Notes: a model not told the origin generated them from the letters alone. A DNA stretch of 47,029 bases from an uncultured Christensenella sp. (GCA_910584975.1 CAJUEA010000008.1:1-47029); one strand, 5' to 3'; shown: positions 1 to 8,237, counted from the stretch's first letter. Translations and numbers: made by a program.

Positions 1-2
1 AA

Positions 3-53
3 ACACTATTGAATTATATCGGTGGAAATGCTGATATGACAAAATACTTTTAA
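3..53 (+). CDS. 3' end of an unidentified gene (partial)
   Basis: An open frame enters from the left edge and ends with TAA at 51-53, reading TLLNYIGGNADMTKYF. A strong terminator hairpin begins eight bases later, which supports this as a genuine gene end. Too little is present to name the protein. Confidence 0.5.
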   Translation, partial: TLLNYIGGNADMTKYF

Positions 54-61
54 AAGATAAT

Positions 62-96
62 CGGACTGAAAGAAATTCTTTCAGTCCGAGTTTTTA
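62..96 (+). terminator. Rho-independent terminator of the left-edge gene
   Basis: The arms CGGACTGAAAG and CTTTCAGTCCG form a perfect 11-bp stem with a short loop, followed by AG and five T residues. It sits directly behind the stop codon of the partial gene. Confidence 0.85.
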
Positions 97-101
97 GTTA
101 G

Positions 102-500
102 TGCCATGTTGAGCATAGTCGAGGTATCTCGGACTATGCTTGCTTATACCACTACAAAAATGCTATTTTGTGTGGGGTATTTTTATTTGTAAGGATAATG
201 TTTTATTTTGCTCAATAAACGGAGTTGGAGATTTCTCCTTGTACCCCACAAAAAGATTATTTTGTGGGGACCTCGTTAAGCTCGAAATGACATTATTTCT
301 TGTCATTCTGAGCGAAGTGTAACGCAGTCGAAGAATCTCGGATTATGCTTGTTGAGTGATTTAAAAGGTTCCATTTTTATTAGTTAGCATGCAAAGTTTG
401 AGATGTTTCGACTACACTCAGAATGACATGAATAATGTCATTCCTTAAAATCTTGAAATGACATTGCGATTATTGCTCAAAATGACATGAACTTTAGTGT
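102..500. repeat. Cluster of intergenic GTCATTCTGAGCGAAG-type repeats
   Basis: Three related units are visible. One at 102-130 is on the + strand (TGCCATGTTGAGCATAGTCG, then AGGTATCTC). One at 301-339 is on the + strand (TGTCATTCTGAGCGAAG, then GTCGAAGAATCTC, with a short insertion). One at 400-428 is on the - strand and its reverse complement starts TGTCATTCTGAGTGTAGTCG and ends AAACATCTC. Short AATGACAT boxes lie between and after them (about 285, 437, 465, 480). The first unit also has a 9-bp inverted repeat, AGCATAGTC (112-120) and GACTATGCT (132-140). Similar elements occur between genes in many bacterial genomes; here they are the only content of this gene-free stretch. A 60-codon frame at 140-322 runs through the repeats and is not credible. 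Confidence 0.7.
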
Positions 501-573
501 TTGACATTATAGCGACATAACAAAGTTTATGATTACAGAATAAGAATATATTTATTATGGGGGAGTGTATTGG

Positions 574-602
574 TTGACTATTTGGTTAATGTGTGATAAA
601 GT
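574..602 (+). promoter_or_regulatory. Promoter for the MATE transporter gene
   Basis: TTGACT at 574-579 and TAAAGT at 597-602 are separated by 17 bp, about 20 bp ahead of the MATE start codon. Confidence 0.5.
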
Positions 603-625
603 AGTTACATATTTAAGGATTTGGT

Positions 626-1993
626 ATGCAAAATAATAGATTAGGTGAGGACAATTTAATAAAAGTATTTGCTATTAATGTATTGCCAGCTATTGTTGCG
701 ATGGTAATTAATGGTGCACAACCGATTATTGACGGCTTGTTTCTTGGCAAGTTTGCGGGGCTTAATGCTATGGCGAGTGTGAACATTGTTGGACCATTTA
801 TGCAAGTTATTTTTGCTGTTTCTTTTATTGTTTGCACCGGTGCAATCAGTTTGATTGGCAGGAGTTTGGGTGCGAGCAGAGAGGATAAAGCTTGCAGTGT
901 ATTTCGCACCGCAGTGATATCCATAACTGCAATTTCCATTTTAGTAGCGATTTTCGGCAGTGTTTTTTCAAAAGGGATTGCAAAAATGCTTAAAGCGACA
1001 GATATTTTGATTGATGATTCTGCCACTTATGTTTTTGTTATTTCTTTTTTTGCACCAATAATCAGCAATATGTATTTGACAGGTTTTGTGGATAGAACCA
1101 TTGAAAAGCCTAATCAATATTTGTATGGAGCGCTGGTGAGTCTTGCCGTAAATTGCCTTTTGGATTATTTGCTTATTGGTGTGTGCAAAATGGGGACAAT
1201 GGGTGCTGCTCTTGCAACAGGAATATCTTATACTACTGCGCTTTTAATTTGTGCTGTTCCTTTGCTGAAAAAAAGCAGCATTATCAATTTTTACAAAGGC
1301 AAAATCAATTTCAAACTTATGTTGCCGGTGGTTGCAAATGGTTCGTCAGAGGCAGTTGTTTGTGGTTCAACGGCAATATCAGTTTTTGTTTTTAACTCTG
1401 CCTTGCTTAATATTGCAGGAGAGAATGGAGTTGCAGCATTTACAATAATAAACTATATTTCCACATTTGGTGCTCTTGCTATGTTTGGAATTTCTGACGG
1501 CATAAACGCAATTATCAGTTATAATTATGGTGCAAACAAAATGAAAAGAGTTGCAAAAACTTTTTTATCAGCTTTGGCGTTTAATTTGCTGATTGGTTTG
1601 ATTGTGTTTTTAATCGTATTTTTTGCAGGGGATAAACTTATACAAATGTTTTCTTCTGATCCGACAAAGGATGCCGAATTTATTAAAATGGCGTTCAATG
1701 GAGCCAAAATTTATTCTGTTGCCTTCTTTATGATTGGCTTTAATATTGTCAGTTCGGGATTTTTTACTGCAATTGGTGGCGCGTTAAGTTCTGTTTTGAT
1801 TGCAGCAAGCAGAGGCATAGTATGGATATTAGTAGGCATTAATACTTTACCAAAAGTGTTGGGAATAGACGGGGTTTGGTGGACTTTTTCTTTTGCAGAG
1901 GCTTGCACAATATTGTTGACTTTAATTTTGTTTGCAATATTTATTTTTAAAAGAAAGCGATTGAATAATCGTGCGAAAATCGAGGTTAATTGA
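626..1993 (+). CDS. MATE family multidrug/cation antiporter
   Basis: The 455-residue protein is highly hydrophobic, with about twelve predicted membrane spans in two halves, the expected size and layout of MATE (multi antimicrobial extrusion) exporters. These use a Na+ or H+ gradient to expel organic cations or drugs across the cytoplasmic membrane. The N-terminal segment NGAQPIIDGLFLGKFAG and the following NIVGPFMQVIFAVSFIVCTG resemble the first helices of the NorM/MepA branch. It ends in a lysine/arginine-rich tail. It stands alone: promoter upstream at 574, and no gene follows for 700 bp. The substrate cannot be read from sequence. Confidence 0.9.
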   Translation: MQNNRLGEDNLIKVFAINVLPAIVAMVINGAQPIIDGLFLGKFAGLNAMASVNIVGPFMQVIFAVSFIVCTGAISLIGRSLGASREDKACSVFRTAVISITAISILVAIFGSVFSKGIAKMLKATDILIDDSATYVFVISFFAPIISNMYLTGFVDRTIEKPNQYLYGALVSLAVNCLLDYLLIGVCKMGTMGAALATGISYTTALLICAVPLLKKSSIINFYKGKINFKLMLPVVANGSSEAVVCGSTAISVFVFNSALLNIAGENGVAAFTIINYISTFGALAMFGISDGINAIISYNYGANKMKRVAKTFLSALAFNLLIGLIVFLIVFFAGDKLIQMFSSDPTKDAEFIKMAFNGAKIYSVAFFMIGFNIVSSGFFTAIGGALSSVLIAASRGIVWILVGINTLPKVLGIDGVWWTFSFAEACTILLTLILFAIFIFKRKRLNNRAKIEVN

Positions 1994-2143
1994 TTAAATT
2001 TTAATCTGAGAACATGGTTTTTGGTCTATTTTGACAAGTAAAATTGCAACAATTGTGCTGCACAAAAAACACATTAAGAGCATATTATTTGTTGAAAAAT
2101 ATTTTTTGCTTTGTAAATTTTGCAAAAAATTTTAAAAAAATTG

Positions 2144-2172
2144 TTGACAAATAAAAAATCTAGTGATAAAAT
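2144..2172 (+). promoter_or_regulatory. Promoter of the T-box leader
   Basis: TTGACA at 2144-2149 and TAAAAT at 2167-2172 with 17-bp spacing and an extended -10 TGA. It lies about ten bases ahead of the start of the T-box RNA. Confidence 0.75.
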
Positions 2173-2190
2173 ACAAATATAAATTTAATA

Positions 2191-2432
2191 GAGCAATGAG
2201 AGGGACAATAATCTTTTTGTGGGTTTTCAGAGAGTTGCCGTGTGGTGCGAGGCAATACAAAGCGTAAGATTTAATCACCCTTGAGCTATATCCCTGAACT
2301 AAGAGTAAGGAATATCGGTTTTCCCCGTTATAGGAATTCGTATTGATTGATACGCAAAGTGGCTGACTATGTCAGCAAGAAGAGTGGTACCACGGGTTAT
2401 ATCTCGTCTCTGTTTTCAGAGACGAGTTTTTT
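2191..2432 (+). ncRNA. T-box riboswitch leader with terminator, probable Ile specifier
   Basis: Stem I pairs AGGG (2201-2204) with CCCT (2278-2281) and AATCTT (2210-2215) with AAGATT (2266-2271), leaving a specifier bulge. The triplet ATC (2274-2276), followed by A and the base helix, fits the usual placement and would read uncharged tRNA-Ile. AGAGAG at 2230-2235 and the TTGCC/GGCAA arm are typical of distal stem I. The invariant T-box core TGGTACCACG is at 2385-2394. The terminator is CTCGTCTCTG (2403-2412) / CAGAGACGAG (2417-2426) plus a T run. T-boxes raise expression of amino-acid genes when the matching tRNA is uncharged. The next gene, 275 bp on, encodes an acyl-CoA ligase rather than a tRNA synthetase. 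The specifier call is less certain than the T-box call. Confidence 0.92.
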
Positions 2433-2707
2433 GTTTTAAAAATGATAGTTGAAAATAAAACTAATTATAATTTATAAACTGAAAAATATTTGCTATTATA
2501 ATTTTAAATATAATTTCAAAATTTGATTGTATTATTTTAAAGGTAATAATGTCTAATAATAAATAAAGAATATTAATTACCTTTGAATATAAACATATAA
2601 TTTAACTTTATAACATTTAATTGTTTTTTAGAAACAAAGTTGCAATTGCTTAAATGAATTTTTTAATACATTTTGACAATTCGCAACAACAATAAGTGAG
2701 GTGTAAA
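2433..2707 (+). other. AT-rich stretch between the T-box and the acyl-CoA ligase
   Basis: I see no gene here. The only ATG-started frames are fewer than a dozen codons. A TTGACA at about 2674 lies too close to the next start to serve it as a normal -35. No second terminator is evident, so read-through from the T-box could reach the ligase gene. Confidence 0.5.
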
Positions 2708-4345
2708 ATGACAGAACTTTTGTACAAAAAATTTATTAAAGAAACTTTGGACAGCAAAGGGAACTTGAAAGATATTGAGTTTGACTATCCTGACAATTTC
2801 AATTTTGCCTATGATGTCGTTGATGCATTGGCAAAAACTAAGCCTAACAAAAAGGCTATGGTGTGGCTTTCAAAAAACAAAGAAGAACGAATTTTCACAT
2901 TTGAGGATATGAGCAAGTATTCAAACAAAGCTGCAAATTATTTTGCGTCTTTGGGTATTGGCAAAGGCGACAAGGTTATGTTGATTTTAAAAAGACATTA
3001 TCAATTTTGGATTTGTATGATGGCACTTCACAAATTGGGTGCAGTTGCTGTGCCTGCAACAAATCAGCTTATGAAAAAAGATTTGGTTTACAGATTTAAC
3101 AAGGCACATATCAAAGCAGTTGTCTGCACACCAGATGATTATGTTGCTATGGAAGTTGATAAATCAGTGGAGAGTTGCCCAGAGCTAAAAATCAGATTGG
3201 TTGTAAACGGTAATCGTGATGGTTGGAAAAACTTTGACGATGGTATGGAAAAGGCAAGTGCTCATTTTGAAAGAAAAGCTACAAAAGTGGGCGAGCCAAT
3301 GTTGATGTATTTCAGCTCTGGCACAACAGGCTATCCAAAATGCGTTGTGCATAATCACACTTATGCAATTGGTCATATTGTAACAGCAGCGTGGTGGCAT
3401 TTGGTTAAAGAAGATGGTTTGCATCTTACAATTTCCGATACTGGTTGGGGTAAGGCTGTGTGGGGTAAATTGTATGGTGCATGGCTTGCAGAAACTTGCG
3501 TTTTCACATATGACTTTGACAGATTTCATCCGGATGACATTTTGCCTTTGTTCAAGCAATATAACATCAAAACTTTTTGTGCACCACCTACAATGTACAG
3601 ATTTTTTATAAAAGAAGATTTGTCAAAATATGATTTATCATCACTTGAGTACTGCACAATCGCGGGTGAGGCACTAAATCCTGAGGTTTATAAGCAATTT
3701 TATAATGCAACTGGCTTAAAACTTATGGAAGGTTTTGGACAAACAGAAACAACTCTTGCCATTGCTAATCTAAAAGGTATGGAGCCAAAGCCTGGCAGTA
3801 TGGGCAAGCCTAATCCTCAGTATAAAGTTTGCGTGCTTGACAGCGATGGTAAGCGTTGTGGTGCAGGTGAAGTTGGAGAAATTTGTATTGATATTTCACA
3901 AGGTCGTCCTGTTGGCTTGTTTATGGGATATTTTGAGGATGAGGAGCAAACAAATGCTGTAATCACAAATGGCTATTATCACACAGGCGATATGGCATGG
4001 CTTGATGAGGATGGATATTTTTGGTATGTTGGAAGAACAGATGATTTGATTAAGTCAAGTGGTTACAGAATTGGACCATTTGAAATTGAAAGTGTACTTA
4101 TGGAACATCCAAGTGTTTTGGAATGTGCTGTTACAGGTGCGCCTGACCCGATTCGTGGGCAGGTGGTTAAAGCAACAATTGTGCTTGCGAAAGGCTATAC
4201 TCCAAGTGAAGAATTGAAAAAGGAAATTCAAAATTTTGTTAAAAATTTGACAGCTCCTTATAAATATCCAAGAATAATTGATTTTGCAAATGATTTGCCA
4301 AAAACAATCAGTGGTAAGATTAAAAGAAAAGATATCAGAAAGTAA
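2708..4345 (+). CDS. Acyl-CoA synthetase (AMP-forming), acetyl/medium-chain type
   Basis: This 545-residue protein belongs to the ANL superfamily, which adenylates a carboxylate and transfers it to CoA. Visible motifs are the P-loop-like YFSSGTTGYPKCV, the EGFGQTETT substrate/adenylate segment, YHTGDMAWLDEDGYFWYVGR with the adenine-binding Asp, the hinge region DDLIKSSGYRIGPFEIE, and the C-terminal catalytic lysine in LPKTISGKIKRKDIRK. Overall form is closest to the ACSM/acetyl-CoA synthetase-like branch; the acid is not determined. ATG 2708 is chosen because GAGGTG lies just upstream; an in-frame ATG at 2696 has no such site. If the upstream T-box controls it, isoleucine supply would affect its expression, hinting at a branched-chain acid substrate, but that is inference. 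A terminator follows at 4363. Confidence 0.88.
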   Translation: MTELLYKKFIKETLDSKGNLKDIEFDYPDNFNFAYDVVDALAKTKPNKKAMVWLSKNKEERIFTFEDMSKYSNKAANYFASLGIGKGDKVMLILKRHYQFWICMMALHKLGAVAVPATNQLMKKDLVYRFNKAHIKAVVCTPDDYVAMEVDKSVESCPELKIRLVVNGNRDGWKNFDDGMEKASAHFERKATKVGEPMLMYFSSGTTGYPKCVVHNHTYAIGHIVTAAWWHLVKEDGLHLTISDTGWGKAVWGKLYGAWLAETCVFTYDFDRFHPDDILPLFKQYNIKTFCAPPTMYRFFIKEDLSKYDLSSLEYCTIAGEALNPEVYKQFYNATGLKLMEGFGQTETTLAIANLKGMEPKPGSMGKPNPQYKVCVLDSDGKRCGAGEVGEICIDISQGRPVGLFMGYFEDEEQTNAVITNGYYHTGDMAWLDEDGYFWYVGRTDDLIKSSGYRIGPFEIESVLMEHPSVLECAVTGAPDPIRGQVVKATIVLAKGYTPSEELKKEIQNFVKNLTAPYKYPRIIDFANDLPKTISGKIKRKDIRK

Positions 4346-4362
4346 AATCTAAATTATATTCA

Positions 4363-4416
4363 TATATGCAGAATGGCTATTCAGAAAATTTTTGGCTATT
4401 CTGCATATAAATTTTT
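4363..4416 (+). terminator. Terminator after the acyl-CoA ligase gene
   Basis: TATATGCAGAAT (4363-4374) and ATTCTGCATATA (4398-4409) form a perfect 12-bp stem followed by AAATTTTTG. Confidence 0.75.
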
Positions 4417-4464
4417 GTAAATTAAAAATAATTTTGGGAATATTTAAAAAAGTTGCAAAATTAA

Positions 4465-4493
4465 TTGACTATGGCTTGGTTATATGTTATATT
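4465..4493 (+). promoter_or_regulatory. Promoter of the rpmG-secE-nusG block
   Basis: TTGACT at 4465-4470 and TATATT at 4488-4493 with exactly 17 bp between them, 50 bp ahead of rpmG. Confidence 0.7.
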
Positions 4494-4542
4494 ATAAAGG
4501 CACCTGCGTAAGGGTGTAATTTTTTTGGAGGCGTTTATTATT

Positions 4543-4692
4543 ATGAGAACAAGAATTACATTGGCTTGTACTGAGTGTAAGCAAAGAAATTACGACGATT
4601 ATAAAAACAAACAAAATACAACTGAAAGAATTGAGCTGAAAAAGTATTGCCCATTCTGCAAAAAACACACAGTTCATAAAGAAACTAAATAA
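4543..4692 (+). CDS. rpmG: 50S ribosomal protein L33
   Basis: A 49-residue protein beginning MRTRITLACTECKQRNY. It has two CxxC pairs, CTEC near the N terminus and CPFC in KKYCPFCKKHTVHKETK, so it is the zinc-binding form of L33, a component of the large ribosomal subunit near the E site. GGAGGCG lies upstream of the ATG. It heads the usual rpmG-secE-nusG order, with secE 20 bp downstream. Confidence 0.95.
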   Translation: MRTRITLACTECKQRNYDDYKNKQNTTERIELKKYCPFCKKHTVHKETK

Positions 4693-4712
4693 TTTTTAGG
4701 GGGCATTCTTTA

Positions 4713-5081
4713 ATGAAGAGCAATAAAAAAAATAATCAAACTATCAGTGCTCCATTGAGTGCTGATACTTTGGAAGAAAACAGCAGTAATTTGAAAGCTG
4801 AACAGAATTCAACTGCGGTTGCTCCGTCAAATAAAAATAAACAAAATAATAAACTTAAAAACAAGGGCGAAAATGGCTTTGTTAGGTTTTTCAAGAAAAT
4901 AGGCCGTGCTTTCAGAGGTATGTTTGAAGAACTTAAAAAAGTTACTTGGCCAACTTTTGCCTCAACTTTAAAGTCAACATGCATAGTTTTGGTTTTTGTT
5001 GTTATCTTTTTGGTTGTTTTGATGGGTATGGACGCTTTGTTTGGATTTGGATTTAATTCACTTATCGGTATCGGTAGTTAA
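4713..5081 (+). CDS. secE: Preprotein translocase subunit SecE
   Basis: A 122-residue protein whose C-terminal half is the single-helix SecE core: FEELKKVTWPTFASTLKST is the conserved amphipathic segment, followed by one membrane span (TCIVLVFVVIFLVVLMGM). SecE clamps SecY in the inner-membrane export channel. The first 60 residues are a long, low-complexity Asn/Lys/Ser tail not needed for the family fold; many Gram-positive SecE proteins are only about 60-75 residues, so this N-terminal extension is a lineage peculiarity. The RBS is GGGGG before ATG 4713. It is flanked by rpmG and nusG as expected. Confidence 0.93.
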   Translation: MKSNKKNNQTISAPLSADTLEENSSNLKAEQNSTAVAPSNKNKQNNKLKNKGENGFVRFFKKIGRAFRGMFEELKKVTWPTFASTLKSTCIVLVFVVIFLVVLMGMDALFGFGFNSLIGIGS

Positions 5082-5103
5082 GGATAACGGGAGAGAGATA
5101 GTT

Positions 5104-5652
5104 ATGGAAAATACACAAAACACACAAGCTCAAAAGCCTCAGTGGTATGTGCTTCAAACTTTGTCAGGATATGAAAAAATGGTGCAAAATAACCTTCGCA
5201 CTATGGTTGAAAACAACAATTTGCAAGATTACATTGTGGATGTTGTGGTGCCTGAGGAAGAGGAAATTACTGAGAAAAACGGCAAAAGAAAGGTTGTTAT
5301 GCGTAGAAAATACCCTTGTTATGTATTTATCAAAATGGTTTATACAAAACATGTTTGGTATATGGTAACTCAAACTCGTGGTGTTACTTGTTTCTGTGGA
5401 CCACAAGGCAGACCAGTTCCTATTACCGACGAGGAAGTTAAGCGTAATCAGCTTGAGCGTATTTCTGAGGAAGAGTTGGAATTTAAAGTTGGCGACCAAG
5501 TTGAAGTGCTTAGTGGCGCTTTGAAAGACTTTATTGGAGAAGTTAAGGAAATTAACTTTGAAACTCAAAAGGTTAAAGTTATCGTTTCAATGTTCGGCAG
5601 AGAAACACCAGTTGATATTGAATTTATTAATATCAGAAAAATTAATGCGTAA
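5104..5652 (+). CDS. nusG: Transcription termination/antitermination factor NusG
   Basis: A 182-residue protein with the NGN domain (WYVLQTLSGYEKMVQNNL near residue 14, then the conserved YPCYVFIKMVY and the VTCFCGPQGRPVPIT segment) and a C-terminal KOW domain (FKVGDQVEVLSGALKDFIGE). It binds RNA polymerase and modulates pausing and transcription-translation coupling. ATG 5104 is preferred over an in-frame ATG at 5041 inside secE, because GGGAGAGAG precedes it and the family N terminus starts there. About 185 bp separate it from rplK. Confidence 0.95.
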   Translation: MENTQNTQAQKPQWYVLQTLSGYEKMVQNNLRTMVENNNLQDYIVDVVVPEEEEITEKNGKRKVVMRRKYPCYVFIKMVYTKHVWYMVTQTRGVTCFCGPQGRPVPITDEEVKRNQLERISEEELEFKVGDQVEVLSGALKDFIGEVKEINFETQKVKVIVSMFGRETPVDIEFINIRKINA

Positions 5653-5836
5653 GGCAAACAATATTGATTTATAAATATTAATTAATTGTATTTAAACATT
5701 AAAGTATTAAAATTTTAATCAATATAATTCAAATTGATTTCGTTCGCTTTTGCGATAGAAATATATTGGAAGAATTGCAAATCCTAAATAGCAATTCGTT
5801 ATAACCACGCTATGTGTAGTCAAGGAGGTAAAGACT

Positions 5837-6262
5837 ATGGCAAAGAAAATTACAGCAGTAGTAAAACTACAATTACCAGCAGGTAAGGCAACTCCAGGAC
5901 CACCAGTAGGTTCAACACTAGGACCTCACGGTATCAATATTCCTGGTTTCACAAAAGAGTTTAATGAGAAAACAAGAGGACAAGAAGGCTTAATCATTCC
6001 AGTTGTTATGACAATTTATGCTGACCGTTCTTTTGAGTTCGTATTGAAAACTCCTCCAGCAGCAGTTCTTGTTAAAAAGGCATTGAACATTCAAAGTGGT
6101 TCTGCAAAGCCTAATAAAACAAAAGTTGCTACTATCACTGAGGCTCAACTTAAAGAAATCGCTGAACAAAAAATGCCTGATTTGAATGCAGCAGACTTGG
6201 ATGCAGCTATTTCTATGATTAAAGGTACTTGTCGCAGTATGGGCGTTAAGGTTGAAGGTTAA
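5837..6262 (+). CDS. rplK: 50S ribosomal protein L11
   Basis: A 141-residue protein of exactly the family length. KKITAVVKLQLPAGKATPGP and PVGSTLGPHGINIPGFTKEFN are the L11 N-terminal signature; the C-terminal rRNA-binding domain ends MIKGTCRSMGVKVEG. L11 forms the GTPase-associated centre with 23S rRNA. AAGGAGG precedes the ATG. It is co-directional with rplA 14 bp later. The 184 bp upstream shows no clear terminator; it may hold a leader but I cannot assign one. Confidence 0.97.
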   Translation: MAKKITAVVKLQLPAGKATPGPPVGSTLGPHGINIPGFTKEFNEKTRGQEGLIIPVVMTIYADRSFEFVLKTPPAAVLVKKALNIQSGSAKPNKTKVATITEAQLKEIAEQKMPDLNAADLDAAISMIKGTCRSMGVKVEG

Positions 6263-6276
6263 AAGGAGGAGTAACT

Positions 6277-6960
6277 ATGAAAAAAGGTAAAAGATATTTA
6301 GAAGCTGCAAAGCTTATTGAAAAAAATAAAGCATACGAAGTAGAAGAGGCTATGAAGTTGGTTTTGCAAACTGGCACAGCTAAATTTGACGAAACAGTTG
6401 AATTGCATATGCGTTTAGGTGTTGACCCTAAGCACGCTGACCAACAAGTTCGTGGCGTCGTTGTTCTTCCAAACGGAACTGGTAAATCTGTTAAAGTTTT
6501 GGTTATCGCAAAAGGTGCTAAAGCTGACGAGGCAGCAGCTGCTGGTGCAGATTATGTTGGTGCAGAAGAAATCATTGCAAAAATTCAAAACGAAGGTTGG
6601 ATTGATTTTGATGTCTGCGTTGCAACACCTGATATGATGGGTCGTGTTGGTAGAATTGCAAGAATTTTGGGACCAAAAGGCTTGATGCCTAACCCTAAAT
6701 CTGGCACAGTTACTATGGATGTTACAAAGGCTATCAATGAGATTAAAGCTGGTAAAGTTGAGTACAGACTTGACAAAACTGCTATTATCCATGTTCCTGT
6801 TGGCAAAAAATCTTTCGGTGCAGAAAAGCTTATCGAAAATATGAATGTTGTGGTTGAAGCTATTCAAAAAGCTAAGCCAGCAGCAGCTAAAGGTACTTAT
6901 ATTAAGAGCGTAAGCATCGCATCTACTATGGGCCCTGGTGTAAAAGTTAACATTAAGTAA
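6277..6960 (+). CDS. rplA: 50S ribosomal protein L1
   Basis: A 227-residue protein of normal L1 length, with KKGKRYLEAAKLIEKNKAYE at the start and the diagnostic GRIARILGPKGLMPNPKSGTVT block in the second half. L1 binds the 23S rRNA stalk that helps release deacylated tRNA, and commonly represses its own rplK-rplA message. AAGGAGGAG precedes the ATG and it is coupled to rplK. The 3' flank has a 7-bp hairpin (GCTTTGC 7009-7015 / GCAAAGC 7028-7034) without a T run. Confidence 0.97.
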   Translation: MKKGKRYLEAAKLIEKNKAYEVEEAMKLVLQTGTAKFDETVELHMRLGVDPKHADQQVRGVVVLPNGTGKSVKVLVIAKGAKADEAAAAGADYVGAEEIIAKIQNEGWIDFDVCVATPDMMGRVGRIARILGPKGLMPNPKSGTVTMDVTKAINEIKAGKVEYRLDKTAIIHVPVGKKSFGAEKLIENMNVVVEAIQKAKPAAAKGTYIKSVSIASTMGPGVKVNIK

Positions 6961-7046
6961 TCAGCAAAACTTTTTATTGAAGTTTTATGAAAAATTGGTT
7001 TGGTGTGTGCTTTGCAAATTAATTTTGGCAAAGCCCGCAAAATCAG

Positions 7047-7075
7047 TTGACTAAATGTGTTTTTTATGTTAAAAT
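7047..7075 (+). promoter_or_regulatory. Promoter of rplJ-rplL
   Basis: TTGACT at 7047-7052 and TAAAAT at 7070-7075 separated by 17 bp, directly ahead of the L10 leader RNA. Confidence 0.75.
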
Positions 7076-7090
7076 CAAAAAGTTAATAGA

Positions 7091-7200
7091 TACCGTAGAC
7101 AGTGAGTTCCAAATTTTTTGGTATAATGTTGCTCACCGAGGTGTGAATTAGATTGTTTATCTAAAGTCTCAGCTTGCGTTTACGGTTGAGACTTTTATTT
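7091..7200 (+). ncRNA. Ribosomal protein L10 leader with attenuator
   Basis: The sequence ACCGTAGACAGTGAG ... CTCACCGAGGTGTGAAT (7092-7147) matches the L10(L12)4 binding leader of Bacillota, with GTGAG (7102-7106) pairing CTCAC (7132-7136). A hairpin of AAAGTCTCA (7163-7171) and TGAGACTTT (7187-7195), followed by TATTTTTG, resembles an intrinsic terminator. Excess L10-L12 complex would bind this RNA and reduce rplJ-rplL expression, most likely by premature termination. Confidence 0.88.
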
Positions 7201-7289
7201 TTGTATTTTAGTGTTGTTAAAGGTAATATTGTTATGCAATATAAAAATTGCAACACATAAGATAATGATTAAATTTTTAGGAGGTAATC

Positions 7290-7781
7290 ATGTCAGTAGC
7301 TAAAGATCTTAAAGCAGAGCAAATTGAGGCAATCAAAAAATCTGTTCAAGAGTCAAAAGCTTTTGTCCTTGTTGAGTACGAGGGTATCACAGTTGAGCAA
7401 GACACTAAATTGAGAAGTGATTTCAGAGCTAACAATGTTAAATACCAAGTGCTTAAGAACAGACTTGTTAAGCGTGCTTTAAATGAATTAGGTTTCAATG
7501 AGTTTGATAACTATCTTGAAAAAACAACTGCTATTGCTTTTGCTAACGGCGATGAGCTTGCAGCAGCAAAAGTTGTTATGGATAACGCTAAGGCTGTTAA
7601 AGTTTTAAAGCCTAAATGTGGTTTGTTGGATGGCAAATTTATTGACGCAAATGTAGTAACCCAAGTCGCTAGTATCCCATCAAAGGACATTTTGTTGTGT
7701 CAATTGTGTGGTATGTTGCAAAGTGGTATCTCAGGCCTTGCCAGAGCTATATCAGAAATTGCAAAAAATAAAGAAAATTAA
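7290..7781 (+). CDS. rplJ: 50S ribosomal protein L10
   Basis: A 163-residue L10 beginning SVAKDLKAEQIEAIKKSVQE, with the family segment FVLVEYEGITVEQDTKLRSDFR and the KNRLVKRAL rRNA-binding stretch. L10 anchors the L7/L12 dimers to the ribosome stalk. GGAGGTAATC precedes ATG 7290. It follows its own autoregulatory leader, and rplL starts 33 bp downstream. Confidence 0.96.
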   Translation: MSVAKDLKAEQIEAIKKSVQESKAFVLVEYEGITVEQDTKLRSDFRANNVKYQVLKNRLVKRALNELGFNEFDNYLEKTTAIAFANGDELAAAKVVMDNAKAVKVLKPKCGLLDGKFIDANVVTQVASIPSKDILLCQLCGMLQSGISGLARAISEIAKNKEN

Positions 7782-7814
7782 TTCACTATTATTATATTTT
7801 TGGAGGAAAGAAAA

Positions 7815-8186
7815 ATGGCAGATATCGCAAAGATGATTGAAGAAATAAAAGGTATGACTGTTCTTGAGCTTAACGAGCTTGTTAAAGCTATTGAGACAGA
7901 GTTTGGTGTAAGTGCTGCAGCTATGGCTGTTGCTGCTCCTGCTGCTGGTGGCGCTGCTGCCGCTGCTGAGGAAAAGACTGAGTTTGATGTAATTTTGAAA
8001 GCTGCTGGTGCAGAGAAAATCAAAGTTATCAAAGTTGTTCGTGAAATCACTGGTCTTGGTCTTAAAGAGGCTAAAGATATCGTTGATAACGCACCAAAGA
8101 CTATCAAAGAGGCTATCGCTAAAGAAGCTGCTGATGAAATCGTTGCTAAGTTCAAAGAAGTTGGCGCTGAGTGCGAAATTAAGTAA
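7815..8186 (+). CDS. rplL: 50S ribosomal protein L7/L12
   Basis: A 123-residue protein with the N-terminal dimerisation domain (IAKMIEEIKGMTVLELNELVK), an Ala/Gly-rich hinge, and the factor-binding domain (KTEFDVILKAAGAEKIKVIK, then EAKDIVDNAPKTIKE). It recruits translation GTPases. ATG 7815 is used: GGAGGAAAG sits 5-13 bases before it, and an earlier frame start would lie inside that site. A terminator at 8211 closes the operon; rpoB, which often follows, is absent. Confidence 0.97.
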   Translation: MADIAKMIEEIKGMTVLELNELVKAIETEFGVSAAAMAVAAPAAGGAAAAAEEKTEFDVILKAAGAEKIKVIKVVREITGLGLKEAKDIVDNAPKTIKEAIAKEAADEIVAKFKEVGAECEIK

Positions 8187-8210
8187 TTTACCCGAATTTA
8201 ATCAAAAAGA

Positions 8211-8237
8211 AAAGCATCTGAAAAGATGCTTTTTTTT
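8211..8237 (+). terminator. Terminator after rplL
   Basis: AAAGCATCT (8211-8219) and AGATGCTTT (8224-8232) form a 9-bp stem ending in a run of T. Confidence 0.9.

Noticed and set aside
140..322. 60-codon frame near the window start
   Set aside because: Runs through intergenic repeat units, has no RBS, and its residues resemble no protein.
613..1026. Minus-strand frame opposite the MATE gene
   Set aside because: Shadow of a strong membrane-protein gene on the plus strand; no RBS or family resemblance.
7009..7034. Hairpin after rplA as a terminator
   Set aside because: The stem GCTTTGC/GCAAAGC is not followed by a T run.
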